Positions 8,330 through 16,142 of a stretch of DNA of 35,428 nt are shown here, in pieces. The stretch comes from an uncultured Flavihumibacter sp. Lineage in GTDB: Bacteria > Bacteroidota > Bacteroidia > Chitinophagales > Chitinophagaceae. A model generated the notes under the pieces. That model worked only from the letters and a program-made list of their open reading frames with translations, made no database searches and was not told where the DNA came from. The stretch is from positions 1 to 35,428 of the forward strand of contig CAMLRX010000041.1 in the NCBI GenBank assembly GCA_946482545.1, read 5' to 3'. Position 1 is the first letter of the stretch, and each line of letters starts with the position of its first letter. The position numbers and the translations under genes are program-made.

Positions 8330-9958
8330 TTAAACCTGGAACACACCTGTTCTAAAAGGGGCGATCTCCGGGTTATGACTGGCCGCGGACAATCCTTCAG
8401 AGATAACTTTCCTGGTATCCATCGGATCAATAATCGCATCCACCCAAAGCCTTGCGGCGGCATAATAGGGGGAGGTTTGGATTTCATATTTTGCTTTGAT
8501 CTTATCCAGCAGTTCCTTCTCTTCCTCCGGTGCTACAGTTTTGTTCTGGGCCTTCATCGCCGAAACCTGGATCTGCAACAAAGTTTTAGCGGCCTGTTCT
8601 CCGCCCATCACCGCGATCTTCGCAGAGGGCCATGCATAGATGAAACGCGGATCATAAGCCTTGCCGCACATGGCATAGTTGCCCGCGCCGTAAGAGTTAC
8701 CGATGATGATCGTGATTTTGGGTACTACGGAATTGGCTACGGCGTTCACCAGTTTCGCGCCATCTTTGATGATGCCCGAGTGTTCGCTCCTGGAACCCAC
8801 CATAAAACCGGTTACGTCCTGGAGAAAAACGAGGGGAATAGTTTTCTGGTTACAATTCTGAATAAACCTGGCTGCTTTGTCGGCGCTATCGTTATAGATC
8901 ACACCACCCATCTGCATTTCACCTTTCTTGCTTTTCACGATCTTTCTTTGGTTGGCCACGATGCCTACTGCCCATCCATCAATGCGGGCGTATCCGCAGA
9001 GAATGGTCTGGCCGTAATCTGATTTAAACGCATCGAAGCTACCGGCATCCACGATCCGTTCTATCACCTCCATCATATCGTAGGGTTTGCTTCCGTCTGA
9101 AGGAAAAACACCGTACAGTTCTTCGGGGTTTTTCCCCGGCGCAACTGGTGTGATTCTGTCAAAAGAAGCTTTGGCCGGAGCGCCGATCTTATCCATGATC
9201 CGCTTCACCTGGTCCAGACATGCTTCTTCCGTATCAAATTTATAATCTGCGATGCCGGATATGGAGGTATGTGTTTCAGCGCCACCCAGTGTTTCAGCGT
9301 CCACCTCTTCACCTATGGCAGCTTTTACGAGATAGGGGCCGGCAAGGAAAATTGAGCCTTTCCCGGTCACCATCAGGGTTTCATCGCTCATGATGGGAAG
9401 GTATGCACCACCGGCCACGCAGGCACCCATTACGGCGGCAATCTGGGTGATACCCATCGCGCTCATTTTCGCGTTGTTACGGAATATTCTTCCAAAATGT
9501 TCTTTATCGGGGAAAATCTCATCCTGCATCGGGAGGTAAACACCGGCGCTGTCTACGAGGTAAATAACGGGCAGGTGGTTTTCCATAGCGATTTCCTGTA
9601 AGCGCAGGTTCTTCTTTCCTGTGATCGGGAACCAGGCTCCGGCTTTCACCGTCTGGTCGTTCGCGACCACAAGGCACTGGCGTCCGCTCACATACGCCAT
9701 TACGGCTACGGTACCGCCTGCAGGGCATCCGCCTTCCGCCTCATACATGCCAAAGCCCGCCAGTTGCCCGATCTCCACTACCGGCGCGTTTTTATCACAC
9801 AAATAAGCAATGCGTTCGCGGGCCGTTAGTTTACCCCGCTCTTTTTGTTTGGCGATGGCTTTTTTGCCGCCACCCAGACTAACTTCGTCGAGGTGCCGGC
9901 GCAGTTTCGCCAAAGCCTGTTTCATGGTGTCTTCCTGTTGGTTAAAAGTGATGTCCAT
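8330..9958 (-). CDS. Acyl-CoA carboxylase carboxyltransferase (beta) subunit, methylcrotonyl-CoA carboxylase-like
   Basis: This is the carboxyltransferase subunit of a biotin-dependent acyl-CoA carboxylase, which moves the carboxyl group from carboxybiotin to an acyl-CoA. The 542-residue protein has two crotonase-like halves. The N half carries MGACVAGGAYLPIMSDETLM and GSIFLAGPYLVKAAIGEEVD; the C half carries FLQDVTGFMVGSRSEHSGII and a GNSYGAGNYAMCGKAYDPRF stretch. These sequences, with FPDKEHFGRIF, resemble the methylcrotonyl-CoA carboxylase beta subunit (leucine degradation) more than the propionyl-CoA enzyme. The biotin carboxylase/BCCP partner is not in the window, so the substrate is inferred. 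ATG 9958 is used; an internal Met at residue 12 is an alternative. Confidence 0.88.
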   Translation of the reverse strand: MDITFNQQEDTMKQALAKLRRHLDEVSLGGGKKAIAKQKERGKLTARERIAYLCDKNAPVVEIGQLAGFGMYEAEGGCPAGGTVAVMAYVSGRQCLVVANDQTVKAGAWFPITGKKNLRLQEIAMENHLPVIYLVDSAGVYLPMQDEIFPDKEHFGRIFRNNAKMSAMGITQIAAVMGACVAGGAYLPIMSDETLMVTGKGSIFLAGPYLVKAAIGEEVDAETLGGAETHTSISGIADYKFDTEEACLDQVKRIMDKIGAPAKASFDRITPVAPGKNPEELYGVFPSDGSKPYDMMEVIERIVDAGSFDAFKSDYGQTILCGYARIDGWAVGIVANQRKIVKSKKGEMQMGGVIYNDSADKAARFIQNCNQKTIPLVFLQDVTGFMVGSRSEHSGIIKDGAKLVNAVANSVVPKITIIIGNSYGAGNYAMCGKAYDPRFIYAWPSAKIAVMGGEQAAKTLLQIQVSAMKAQNKTVAPEEEKELLDKIKAKYEIQTSPYYAAARLWVDAIIDPMDTRKVISEGLSAASHNPEIAPFRTGVFQV

Positions 9959-10026
9959 ACGGCATTATTTCTTTGTGATGTTAGGTAGTTTTTTAAAAAT
10001 ACGGGTTTTCCCAACAGAAGGCGTTG

Positions 10027-10034
10027 TAAGTTTG
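10027..10034 (+). promoter_or_regulatory. -7 promoter box of the DUF3810 gene
   Basis: TAAGTTTG matches TAnnTTTG exactly. Transcription would start near 10040, which excludes the TTG at 10042 as a useful start codon and favours ATG 10060. Confidence 0.55.
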
Positions 10035-10059
10035 TTGCAACTTGGTTGAACAGAAAGGT

Positions 10060-11148
10060 ATGAAGCAAGGAAAGTTCCCCTGGAAATGGATTGTGGCAAT
10101 AGTGCTGGTCATCGGTATCAAATGGTTCTCCGTACACCATCCGTTGGTGGAACGGTATTATTCCAATGGCGTTTACCCACCGCTCGCGCGACTGCTCCGT
10201 ACCATATTCGGCTGGCTTCCTTTCAGCCTGGGCGATGCGTTGTATGTGCTGCTACCCCTTACCGTTATATGGTGGATGGTGCGCTGGATCAAGAGAATAC
10301 TGAAACGGCAATTGCCTGAAAAATGGGCTATACTGATGTTGAAGCAGGCCGGAGGTTTGGCTGTAACGATTTATATCTGTTTCTACATGTTGTGGGGATT
10401 GAATTATTCAAGGCTTGGGGTGCGTGAGGTCTTAAAGCTGGATGTCCATGCTTATGAAACGGCCGAACTGGTTACAGTGATGGAAAGAATCTCTTCCAAA
10501 CTTACTGCGGAAGCAAGGTTGGTGAATGAAGCGCACCGAGATTCACTAAAAAAGATGCGTTTTATGCGCACAGAAGTGCAGAAAGCGTACAATGCACTGG
10601 CGGAGACCATCCCCGAACTTGCATTCCGTAACATGTCGTTGAAAAGATCCCTGTTTGGAAGGGTGGGAAACTATACCGGTTTTTCCGGTTACCTGAATCC
10701 TTTCACGAATGAAGCGCACCTGAACCGGACCATACCATACTTCTATCAACCTGCCGTGGCTTGTCATGAGATCGCGCACCAGATCGGTATTTCCAGTGAG
10801 GCGGAAGCGAATTTCGTGGGGTATCTTTCCTGTAAATCATCGCCCAGTACTATCTTCCGGTATTCGATCTATTACGATATGTTTTTTTACGGGATGCGCG
10901 AATTAAGAAGGAGAGACAGTACGCTGGCCAAAGGGTTCCTTGAAAACGCGCATCCACAGGTGAAAAAGGACAGGGCCGCTTATAAGAAGTTCCTCGATGA
11001 ACACCGGTCCGTACTTGAACCGATGGTAGACAGTTTCTATGATGCTTATCTCCGGGCGAATGAACAATCTTCCGGTATCCGGAGTTATGATGAAGTGATC
11101 GGGTTACTGATGGCCTGGTACAGGAAGCACGGGCTGGAAGCAATATGA
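10060..11148 (+). CDS. DUF3810 family membrane protein with HEIAH metallopeptidase-like motif
   Basis: This 362-residue protein begins at ATG 10060, preceded by AGAAAGG; a TTG frame start at 10042 is less likely given the promoter. Three membrane helices occupy about the first 125 residues (around IVAIVLVIGIKWF, the LGDALYVLLPLTVIWW region and VTIYICFYMLWGL). The remaining soluble domain carries CHEIAHQIG at about residues 235-243, then EAEANFVGYL. This is the H-E-x-x-H plus downstream glutamate pattern of a zinc metallopeptidase, and DUF3810 proteins share it. The active-site side cannot be decided from sequence alone. No protease substrate is known to me. Its end is about 50 bases from tspO, so the two may be cotranscribed. 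Confidence 0.85.
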   Translation: MKQGKFPWKWIVAIVLVIGIKWFSVHHPLVERYYSNGVYPPLARLLRTIFGWLPFSLGDALYVLLPLTVIWWMVRWIKRILKRQLPEKWAILMLKQAGGLAVTIYICFYMLWGLNYSRLGVREVLKLDVHAYETAELVTVMERISSKLTAEARLVNEAHRDSLKKMRFMRTEVQKAYNALAETIPELAFRNMSLKRSLFGRVGNYTGFSGYLNPFTNEAHLNRTIPYFYQPAVACHEIAHQIGISSEAEANFVGYLSCKSSPSTIFRYSIYYDMFFYGMRELRRRDSTLAKGFLENAHPQVKKDRAAYKKFLDEHRSVLEPMVDSFYDAYLRANEQSSGIRSYDEVIGLLMAWYRKHGLEAI

Positions 11149-11201
11149 TACTGTTCCTGCACCGTGGTACAAACCTTGCAAACATTGTTCAAACCGGCAG
11201 T

Positions 11202-11660
11202 ATGAAACTATTGATAGCACTACTTATTCCCCTTGCAGTTGGCTTTACCGGCAGTTACTTCACTACACCTGAGATACAAGGGTGGTACAGCACGTTGAAC
11301 AAGCCATGGTTCCAACCGCCAAACTGGTTGTTTGGCCCTGTGTGGACGAGTCTTTATATTTTAATGGGAATCGCCATGTACCTGATCTGGAAGCAGCCAG
11401 ACAGCACGCCTGGTAAAAAAGGTGCTTTGTACGTTTATGCGGTACAACTGGTGTTCAACTTTTTCTGGTCGATGATCTTTTTCAGGTTCCATGCCCTAGG
11501 CTTCGCGATGGGCTGGATCGTTGTGCTGTGGTTGCTCATCCTGCTCACCATCTTTCGTTTCAGCAAAATATCTTCTACGGCGGCCTGGCTGCTGGTACCT
11601 TATATCAGTTGGGTGAGTTTCGCTTCCATCCTGAATTTCACGATCTGGCAGCTCAATTAG
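11202..11660 (+). CDS. tspO: TspO/MBR family tryptophan-rich sensory protein
   Basis: This 152-residue five-helix membrane protein belongs to the TspO/peripheral benzodiazepine receptor family, which binds porphyrins and related ligands. Diagnostic residues are the GSYFTTPEIQGWYSTLNKPW loop after helix 1, PPNWLFGPVWTSLYILMGIA in helix 2, and NFFWSMIFFRFHALG. I start at ATG 11202 because the family begins just before helix 1 and typical members are 150-160 residues; the frame is open further upstream to 11145, overlapping the DUF3810 gene. It converges with dcd, their stop codons overlapping by four bases (11657-11660). Confidence 0.92.
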   Translation: MKLLIALLIPLAVGFTGSYFTTPEIQGWYSTLNKPWFQPPNWLFGPVWTSLYILMGIAMYLIWKQPDSTPGKKGALYVYAVQLVFNFFWSMIFFRFHALGFAMGWIVVLWLLILLTIFRFSKISSTAAWLLVPYISWVSFASILNFTIWQLN

Positions 11661-12193
11661 AACTTGTTCTTCCACATCATACTTTCCACGGGCCGGTTGG
11701 GCTGACCGCTGTACTTCGCATTTTGTTTCTGGTTGTATTTTACTTCAATTTCACCTTCAACGGGAAAGTAAATGAGTTGACCAACTGGCATGCCATGGTA
11801 CACGCGCACCGGTTGTTTCACGGATATTTCCAGTGTCCAGTTGCCGCAGAAGCCCACATCTCCCTTGCCGGCAGTGGCATGAATATCGATACCGAGCCTT
11901 CCCGTGGATGATTTTCCTTCCAGGAAGGGGACATGTGCATGTGTTTCCGTGTATTCTTCGGTAACGCCTAGGTATAGAACGTTTGGCTGCAGTACGATCC
12001 CTTCTTCAGGAATTTCGAAATGTTCGATGGTATTGTGTTTGCGGGCGTCCAGTTCTGTGTCCTTGTAGGTGGCCAGGTATTTGCCCAGGTGCACGTCGTA
12101 GGAATTGCTTCCCAGGCTGCTCCTGTCGTAGGGTTCAATTAAAATGGTGCCTTTCGCTATTTCTTCCAGGATGCGCTTGTCAGATAAAATCAT
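11657..12193 (-). CDS. dcd: dCTP deaminase
   Basis: This enzyme deaminates dCTP to dUTP for dTTP synthesis. The 178-residue length is usual. The trimer-interface and active-site motifs are visible: LGSNSYDVHLG near the N-terminus, the GKSSTGRLGIDIHATAG stretch with Ser95/Ser96 and Arg99, and TLEISV with the catalytic Glu122. The C-terminal KYSGQPNRPVES is the lid that closes over the nucleotide. Glu122 supports a deaminase rather than a plain dUTPase. It shares a 76-base divergent gap with the phosphopantetheinyl transferase gene. Confidence 0.95.
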   Translation of the reverse strand: MILSDKRILEEIAKGTILIEPYDRSSLGSNSYDVHLGKYLATYKDTELDARKHNTIEHFEIPEEGIVLQPNVLYLGVTEEYTETHAHVPFLEGKSSTGRLGIDIHATAGKGDVGFCGNWTLEISVKQPVRVYHGMPVGQLIYFPVEGEIEVKYNQKQNAKYSGQPNRPVESMMWKNKF

Positions 12194-12269
12194 ACCGCTT
12201 GTTCTCTATAATTCGTGCAATATTACCCCGTTTGCCGGGAATTGCCGAATTTGCCGGAAGAATTTCATT

Positions 12270-12929
12270 ATGCCACTGATACTCATTAAAGAACCGCAGC
12301 AGGAAACAAAGCTCGCCGTATGGGAAATTGCCGAGGAAGAAACATTTTTCCAGCAAAAAGCTTCCGTACAGCGGGAGATCGCGCACCCGCAGAAGCGTTT
12401 GCAACACCTTGCCGGGCGCTACCTGCTGAAAGAACTTTTCCCTGATTTTCCAGCCCACGAAATCGCTGTGGCGCCTACACGAAAACCTTTCTTACCAGGT
12501 GATGCTTTTCATTTTTCCATTTCCCATTGCGCCAACCTGGCCGCCGTAGTGGTAAGCCGGGATAGGAGAGTGGGGGTTGATGTGGAAAAGATCACGGAGA
12601 AAACCGTGAAGTTGAAAGGTAAATTTCTGGATGCCGATGCCCTCGCTCACTTCGATGCCTGGGTGAAAAGAGCCGCGGCATTACCGTTTTTTCACGGTGA
12701 TCCCGAAGCATTGTGCGCCACATTAACCTGGAGCGCCAAAGAAGCCATGTTCAAATGGTATGGCCTGGGGAACGTGGACTTCAGGAAACAAATGCTGGTG
12801 CGCTCCCTTTCTTTCAAAGACGACGGCAATGTGCTTATGGACGGCGTTTTTATGTTGAAGGAGCCTTTTCCGCTGAAACTACATGGCCTTGTACTGGGCC
12901 AAGAAGTACTGGTATGGACGATCTCCTGA
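12270..12929 (+). CDS. 4'-phosphopantetheinyl transferase (Sfp type)
   Basis: This enzyme transfers the phosphopantetheine arm of CoA onto carrier proteins. The 219-residue protein starts at ATG 12270; the frame is open back to 12144 but that extension overlaps dcd and is not conserved in type. The first half carries RLQHLAGRYLLKELF and the HFSISHCANLAAVVVS strand. The magnesium ligands are Asp104 and Glu106 in RVGVDVEKI, and Glu158 with Lys157 in TWSAKEAMFKWYG. Because Bacteroidota often have a separate AcpS, this Sfp-type enzyme may serve either the fatty-acid ACP or secondary-metabolite carriers. No carrier protein is nearby. Confidence 0.92.
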   Translation: MPLILIKEPQQETKLAVWEIAEEETFFQQKASVQREIAHPQKRLQHLAGRYLLKELFPDFPAHEIAVAPTRKPFLPGDAFHFSISHCANLAAVVVSRDRRVGVDVEKITEKTVKLKGKFLDADALAHFDAWVKRAAALPFFHGDPEALCATLTWSAKEAMFKWYGLGNVDFRKQMLVRSLSFKDDGNVLMDGVFMLKEPFPLKLHGLVLGQEVLVWTIS

Positions 12930-12931
12930 GG

Positions 12932-14257
12932 TTATTCCTCCGCTTCTGCTTCGGGTTCTTCCAATAGCTTCAGGTCTATAATGTCCTGCCCCGCGATCCC
13001 TTCAATGGAACCTTTGAAATGTGCAGCGTTCAGCAATACTTTCTCCAGTTGTTTCTCCCGTGCTTTCCATAGTTTTTCCATGGTGTCCCGTTCGCGTTGA
13101 ATAGACAGCTTCATAGATAAAAATCCTTCCCGGATCGCTTTCCATTGTTCCGCGAATTCATTGCTGGTGAGGTAATCGTACAGCATGTGCATTTTATCGC
13201 CTTTGTTCTCCTGGGAACGGGCGGCCTGCGCCACGCGCAAAATACCGTCGCGAACCAGTGAAGAAACGGAACGTATCTCGTGGAAATTACAGATCCACAC
13301 ACCGTCTTTTTCTCCGAAGCCTTCCATGTCTTTGGGCATGGCCTGGGTCACAATGATGGCGATATCGGCTTTAAGGCTGCGCATATCGCTTTTCAGTTTT
13401 TCGATCCAGTCGTTGGAGAAATCTTTGGTGCGTTTGCTTTCATAAATGATGCGGCCGCATTCCTGCCCGATGTTGTTTCGTACTATCTGGATGCAATCCG
13501 CGCCCCGCACGCCTTTGCCCACTTCTTCGATCAGGTCGAACGGGTGTGTCGACCGCAACAGGGCTTCCAGCGCCAGTTCCTGGATCTCGCCCTGGAGTTG
13601 CATGGAGCCTTGTTCTGCCCTGCGCTTCATTTCTTCCGCCAGTTTTTTCTGGTCGTCCAGTTGTTTTTCCAGTTCTTTCAAGCGCAGTTGGAACTCGGTT
13701 TCGCGGGCGGCATTCTTCTGTTCTTCCAGTTGACGGATATCTTCTGCGATACGGGACCGCTCTTCCTGTAATTTTTTCTGAACGGATATTTCAAGCTCTT
13801 CTTCCTTGCGGCGAAGGGCCTCTTCCTTCTGCATGAATTCCAGTTGCTGTTTCCGCGCTTCTTTCAACCTTTCTTCGTTCTCCGTTTTTTCCTGCTGCAA
13901 CAGCGTGATCCTGTTCTCAAAATCAGCGGCAATGTTGCGGCGCATGTTTTCCTCCATCTGCTGCGCGAACTGTTTTTTCTCCAGTTCTGCCTGCTCTTTG
14001 AGTTGCAACTCTTTCTGCCGGGCTTCTTCCTGCCACAACTTTTCTTTCTGCCGCAGCAAATCTTCCTGTTGACGGGTTTGTTGCTGCATTTCTTTTTCCT
14101 TTTGCAGAAACAATTCCTCTTTCTGGCGGAATTCCTCATTTTTGGAACGCACGAACTCCTCCATTTTTCCACGCAGTTCTTTCTTGTATTCTTTGGCCAC
14201 CGCTTCTTCCATCTGGAATGGGGTGCCGCAGTTCGGACATTTTATTTCGTTCAGCAT
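12932..14257 (-). CDS. DUF2130 coiled-coil protein with N-terminal zinc-ribbon half-site
   Basis: This 441-residue cytoplasmic protein begins with CPNCGTPF, half of a zinc ribbon. A very long charged coiled coil follows, rich in Glu, Lys and Gln (about residues 20-235), and then the DUF2130 domain (about 240-410). That domain contains GADCIQIVRNNIGQECGRI followed by the strand-like YESKRTKDFSNDWIEKL. Its acidic and E-S-K residues recall a PD-(D/E)xK nuclease fold; this is my reading, not a proven activity. It lies 45 bases after the DUF3307 gene on the same strand, so it may be the third gene of the satD-like/DUF3307 unit. The acidic tail (EEPEAEAEE) is typical of the family. Confidence 0.88.
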   Translation of the reverse strand: MLNEIKCPNCGTPFQMEEAVAKEYKKELRGKMEEFVRSKNEEFRQKEELFLQKEKEMQQQTRQQEDLLRQKEKLWQEEARQKELQLKEQAELEKKQFAQQMEENMRRNIAADFENRITLLQQEKTENEERLKEARKQQLEFMQKEEALRRKEEELEISVQKKLQEERSRIAEDIRQLEEQKNAARETEFQLRLKELEKQLDDQKKLAEEMKRRAEQGSMQLQGEIQELALEALLRSTHPFDLIEEVGKGVRGADCIQIVRNNIGQECGRIIYESKRTKDFSNDWIEKLKSDMRSLKADIAIIVTQAMPKDMEGFGEKDGVWICNFHEIRSVSSLVRDGILRVAQAARSQENKGDKMHMLYDYLTSNEFAEQWKAIREGFLSMKLSIQRERDTMEKLWKAREKQLEKVLLNAAHFKGSIEGIAGQDIIDLKLLEEPEAEAEE

Positions 14258-14302
14258 AATCAGTGCTCCGCTTTAATAATCAATGAGGTTAGAAACCAGG
14301 GC

Positions 14303-15034
14303 CTACAAAAGGCTATGGGCAATCAGCCCGATCAGTAAGGCTGATCCCAGGCTCAGCAACGAGCCAATCAGCAAATATTCCGTTTTCGCTTCCATCGGGT
14401 TGCTCTTTTCATACAATGGTCTTCCTTTTTCAGAAAAACGCAGCAAACTTTTCGCGGCAATGAGCAGACCCACCGCCCCGAATTCACCTTTGATCACCAA
14501 CAGGAAGATGATCATCCTTTCAATAATACCAATCCATTTGCCTGCGTTGGCCAGACTTTCCGCATCAGGTATCCGGTTGCGCCATTTTTTGGTAAGTTGT
14601 CCGATCAGGATACCTGTTGGGGTGGAGAGTAGTACCAGCGAGGTAACCACAATCCAGAAACGGTTATTTTCTCCCAGTTGATACAGTGTTTCCACGATGC
14701 TTTGCGGGGTGAAAAAAACATAACACCAGGCTATCATAAGCACGATAAAATGAAGCGCCTGGTCGGCGAGGAAGATCAACGCGTTCTGCTTCTGGTAAGA
14801 TTTCCAGCCATCAATAATCGCGTGCGTCACAAAAATAAACAACGCCACGTCCCAGTGTTTCGCACCCGTGAGCAACCAGGCCACAACCGCCGTTACCAGC
14901 GCATGGAGGTACAAATGGGGGGCCGCAAAATGTTTGGCATTTCGGCTGTCGATCCACTGTTTGGGCTGTAGCAGGAAATCGGTGAGCAGGTGTGCCAGGA
15001 TAAGCTTGATGAGCCAGGTGTATTTTTCGTCCAT
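14303..15034 (-). CDS. DUF3307 family membrane protein
   Basis: This 243-residue integral membrane protein has about six hydrophobic segments. The N-terminal half fits DUF3307: ILAHLLTDFLLQPKQWIDSR, then HLYLHALVTAVVAWLL and the THAIIDGWKSY and DQALHFIVLM segments, with conserved His and Asp residues in the membrane. Its ATG overlaps the stop codon of the SatD-like gene by one base (TAATG), indicating translational coupling. DUF3307 proteins are, to my knowledge, often found beside SatD-like regulators; a membrane partner for a cytoplasmic sensor/regulator is the natural reading, but the signal is unknown. Confidence 0.88.
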   Translation of the reverse strand: MDEKYTWLIKLILAHLLTDFLLQPKQWIDSRNAKHFAAPHLYLHALVTAVVAWLLTGAKHWDVALFIFVTHAIIDGWKSYQKQNALIFLADQALHFIVLMIAWCYVFFTPQSIVETLYQLGENNRFWIVVTSLVLLSTPTGILIGQLTKKWRNRIPDAESLANAGKWIGIIERMIIFLLVIKGEFGAVGLLIAAKSLLRFSEKGRPLYEKSNPMEAKTEYLLIGSLLSLGSALLIGLIAHSLL

Positions 15035-15663
15035 TAGGCTAAAGTTACTACTTGTTTATAGTCGTTCAGCAATTGAGCAATCTCCTGCCACTTGGCCGCT
15101 TTAAGTTGGCGGTTGATGGTGGGTTGCGACTTGTTCAACCGCTCCGATATTTCCTGTTGGGTGGTATGGCCCAGCATTTCAAAGATCACTTCCGATTGTT
15201 TGCTGGTGAGTTCGTTGAAAAGGCCATCGGCATACCGTGCGATAAGCGCATAGAGCAACTGTGTTTTTCTGTCTTCGTCTCCGGTGAAAATACCGAGCCT
15301 TTTTTCCTGCTTCACCATCTCGTCGAACTGCCGTCCCGATAATAGGAACGCGCTTCCTTTCGCCGTGCCCAGCGATTGAAAAGGTGTTTCCACCGTGCCG
15401 ATGCCGATGCTGGCCCGGATGTCTGACAAGGGCATCGAAGCATCCGGTGCGGGAATACTTCTTGCCGCGGCCCTGGCCCGCAGTGTCCAGTCCAGTGCTT
15501 CCGTAGCTTCCGGGAAATAAGCCTGGAAACTATCGCCACGGTAAAACTCCAGTTTGTTTTCTTTCCCTGTTATCGCGTGAAGTTGCTGCAATAGCGCTGC
15601 TTCCTGCTCCGCTGTGAGCGAAGAGGATTGTACAATATCACCGGTTACAATGGCATTTTTCAT
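15034..15663 (-). CDS. SatD-like regulatory protein with C-terminal helix-turn-helix
   Basis: This 209-residue protein resembles the SatD family. The N-terminal half (1-130) has TGDIVQSS at residues 7-14, YRGDSFQAYF at 41-50 and ASIGIGTVE at 84-92. The order of elements recalls a nucleotide-cyclase/GGDEF-like fold with Asp9 and Asp44 as possible metal ligands, which is an inference. Residues about 166-192 (TTQQEISERLNKSQPTINRQ) form a convincing helix-turn-helix. It is the first gene of a coupled pair with the DUF3307 gene. Its upstream region carries phased AGCT boxes reaching to within 3 bases of the ATG, which suggests autoregulation. SatD was named for an acid-tolerance operon in Streptococcus mutans; the role here is unknown. 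Confidence 0.8.
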   Translation of the reverse strand: MKNAIVTGDIVQSSSLTAEQEAALLQQLHAITGKENKLEFYRGDSFQAYFPEATEALDWTLRARAAARSIPAPDASMPLSDIRASIGIGTVETPFQSLGTAKGSAFLLSGRQFDEMVKQEKRLGIFTGDEDRKTQLLYALIARYADGLFNELTSKQSEVIFEMLGHTTQQEISERLNKSQPTINRQLKAAKWQEIAQLLNDYKQVVTLA

Positions 15664-15665
15664 TA

Positions 15666-15700
15666 TAGCTAAATTAAGCTATTTTTATTATTTATAGCTT
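15666..15700 (-). promoter_or_regulatory. Phased AGCT boxes upstream of the SatD-like gene (putative operator)
   Basis: Three AGCT-centred boxes (TAGCTA at 15666, AAGCTA at 15676, TAGCTT at 15695) sit at spacings of 10 and 19 bases in an otherwise A/T-only stretch directly before the start codon. This is one and two helical turns, so all three face the same side of the DNA. The SatD-like protein has its own HTH, making it the obvious candidate binder. No TAnnTTTG box was found here. Confidence 0.4.
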
Positions 15701-15756
15701 TTTTATACTATAAATTAAAATTATTGATGAAAAACACTATAAGAGGGAAAAATATC

Positions 15757-16124
15757 ACAAACCCATAAGCCGGATTCTGTTACCCGAAGGCGCTGTCATT
15801 TATCTGGCACAACCATTACTGGCTGCGTCTATCTGCCTACCCTCCGGTCTTTCCGCCGAAGGCGAAAAAAGGCGAGCCACCCCGGACCGGTTTACATGGC
15901 ATTTCAGCATGAAAGGTTTACCCGCCCCTGGTGTTACCACCCGGGACCGTGGGCGCTTACCCCACATTTTCACCCTTACCCGTATGCTTACGCGTAGCAG
16001 GCGGTTATTTTCTGTGGCACTTGCTCTCCCGCCTTTCGGCGGGGCCGGCCGTTAGCCGGTTCACTGCTCTGTGCTGTCCGGACTTTCCTCATTCACCGAA
16101 GGTGAACGCGACAGCGGGTTTGTG
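15757..16124 (-). ncRNA. rnpB: RNase P RNA (bacterial class A)
   Basis: On the minus strand the 5' part reads GAGGAAAGTCCGGACAGC, the universal P4-side motif, and the 3' part reads ACAGAATCCGGCTTAT, the universal 3' signature. Their distance and order fit a class A RNA of about 368 bases. The ends pair as CACAAACCC with GGGTTTGTG (helix P1), setting the boundaries at 16124 and 15757. The 3' strand of P1 is followed by ATATTTTT, a likely terminator. A promoter box TACCTTTG lies 6 bases before the 5' end. The short open frame inside (15931-16125, other strand) is not a gene. Confidence 0.97.
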
Positions 16125-16130
16125 ATGCGG

Positions 16131-16138
16131 CAAAGGTA
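16131..16138 (-). promoter_or_regulatory. -7 promoter box of rnpB
   Basis: The minus strand reads TACCTTTG, ending 6 bases before the P1-defined 5' end of the RNA, exactly where a Bacteroidota -7 box should lie. The -33 region falls within the 3' end of the upstream Smr gene. Confidence 0.75.
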
Positions 16139-16142
16139 GTTG

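Noticed and set aside
10042..10059. TTG start at 10042 for the DUF3810 gene
   Set aside because: The TAAGTTTG box at 10027-10034 puts the transcription start at about 10040, so ATG 10060 is the better start.
13280..14338. Several open frames on the plus strand across the DUF2130 gene (for example 13280-13771 and 13844-14338)
   Set aside because: They are complements of the coiled-coil codons (GAA/GAG/CAG), giving Phe- and Leu-rich nonsense; the minus-strand frame has the family motifs.
15931..16125. A 64-codon frame across the RNase P RNA
   Set aside because: The region is explained by rnpB with both universal motifs and paired ends.
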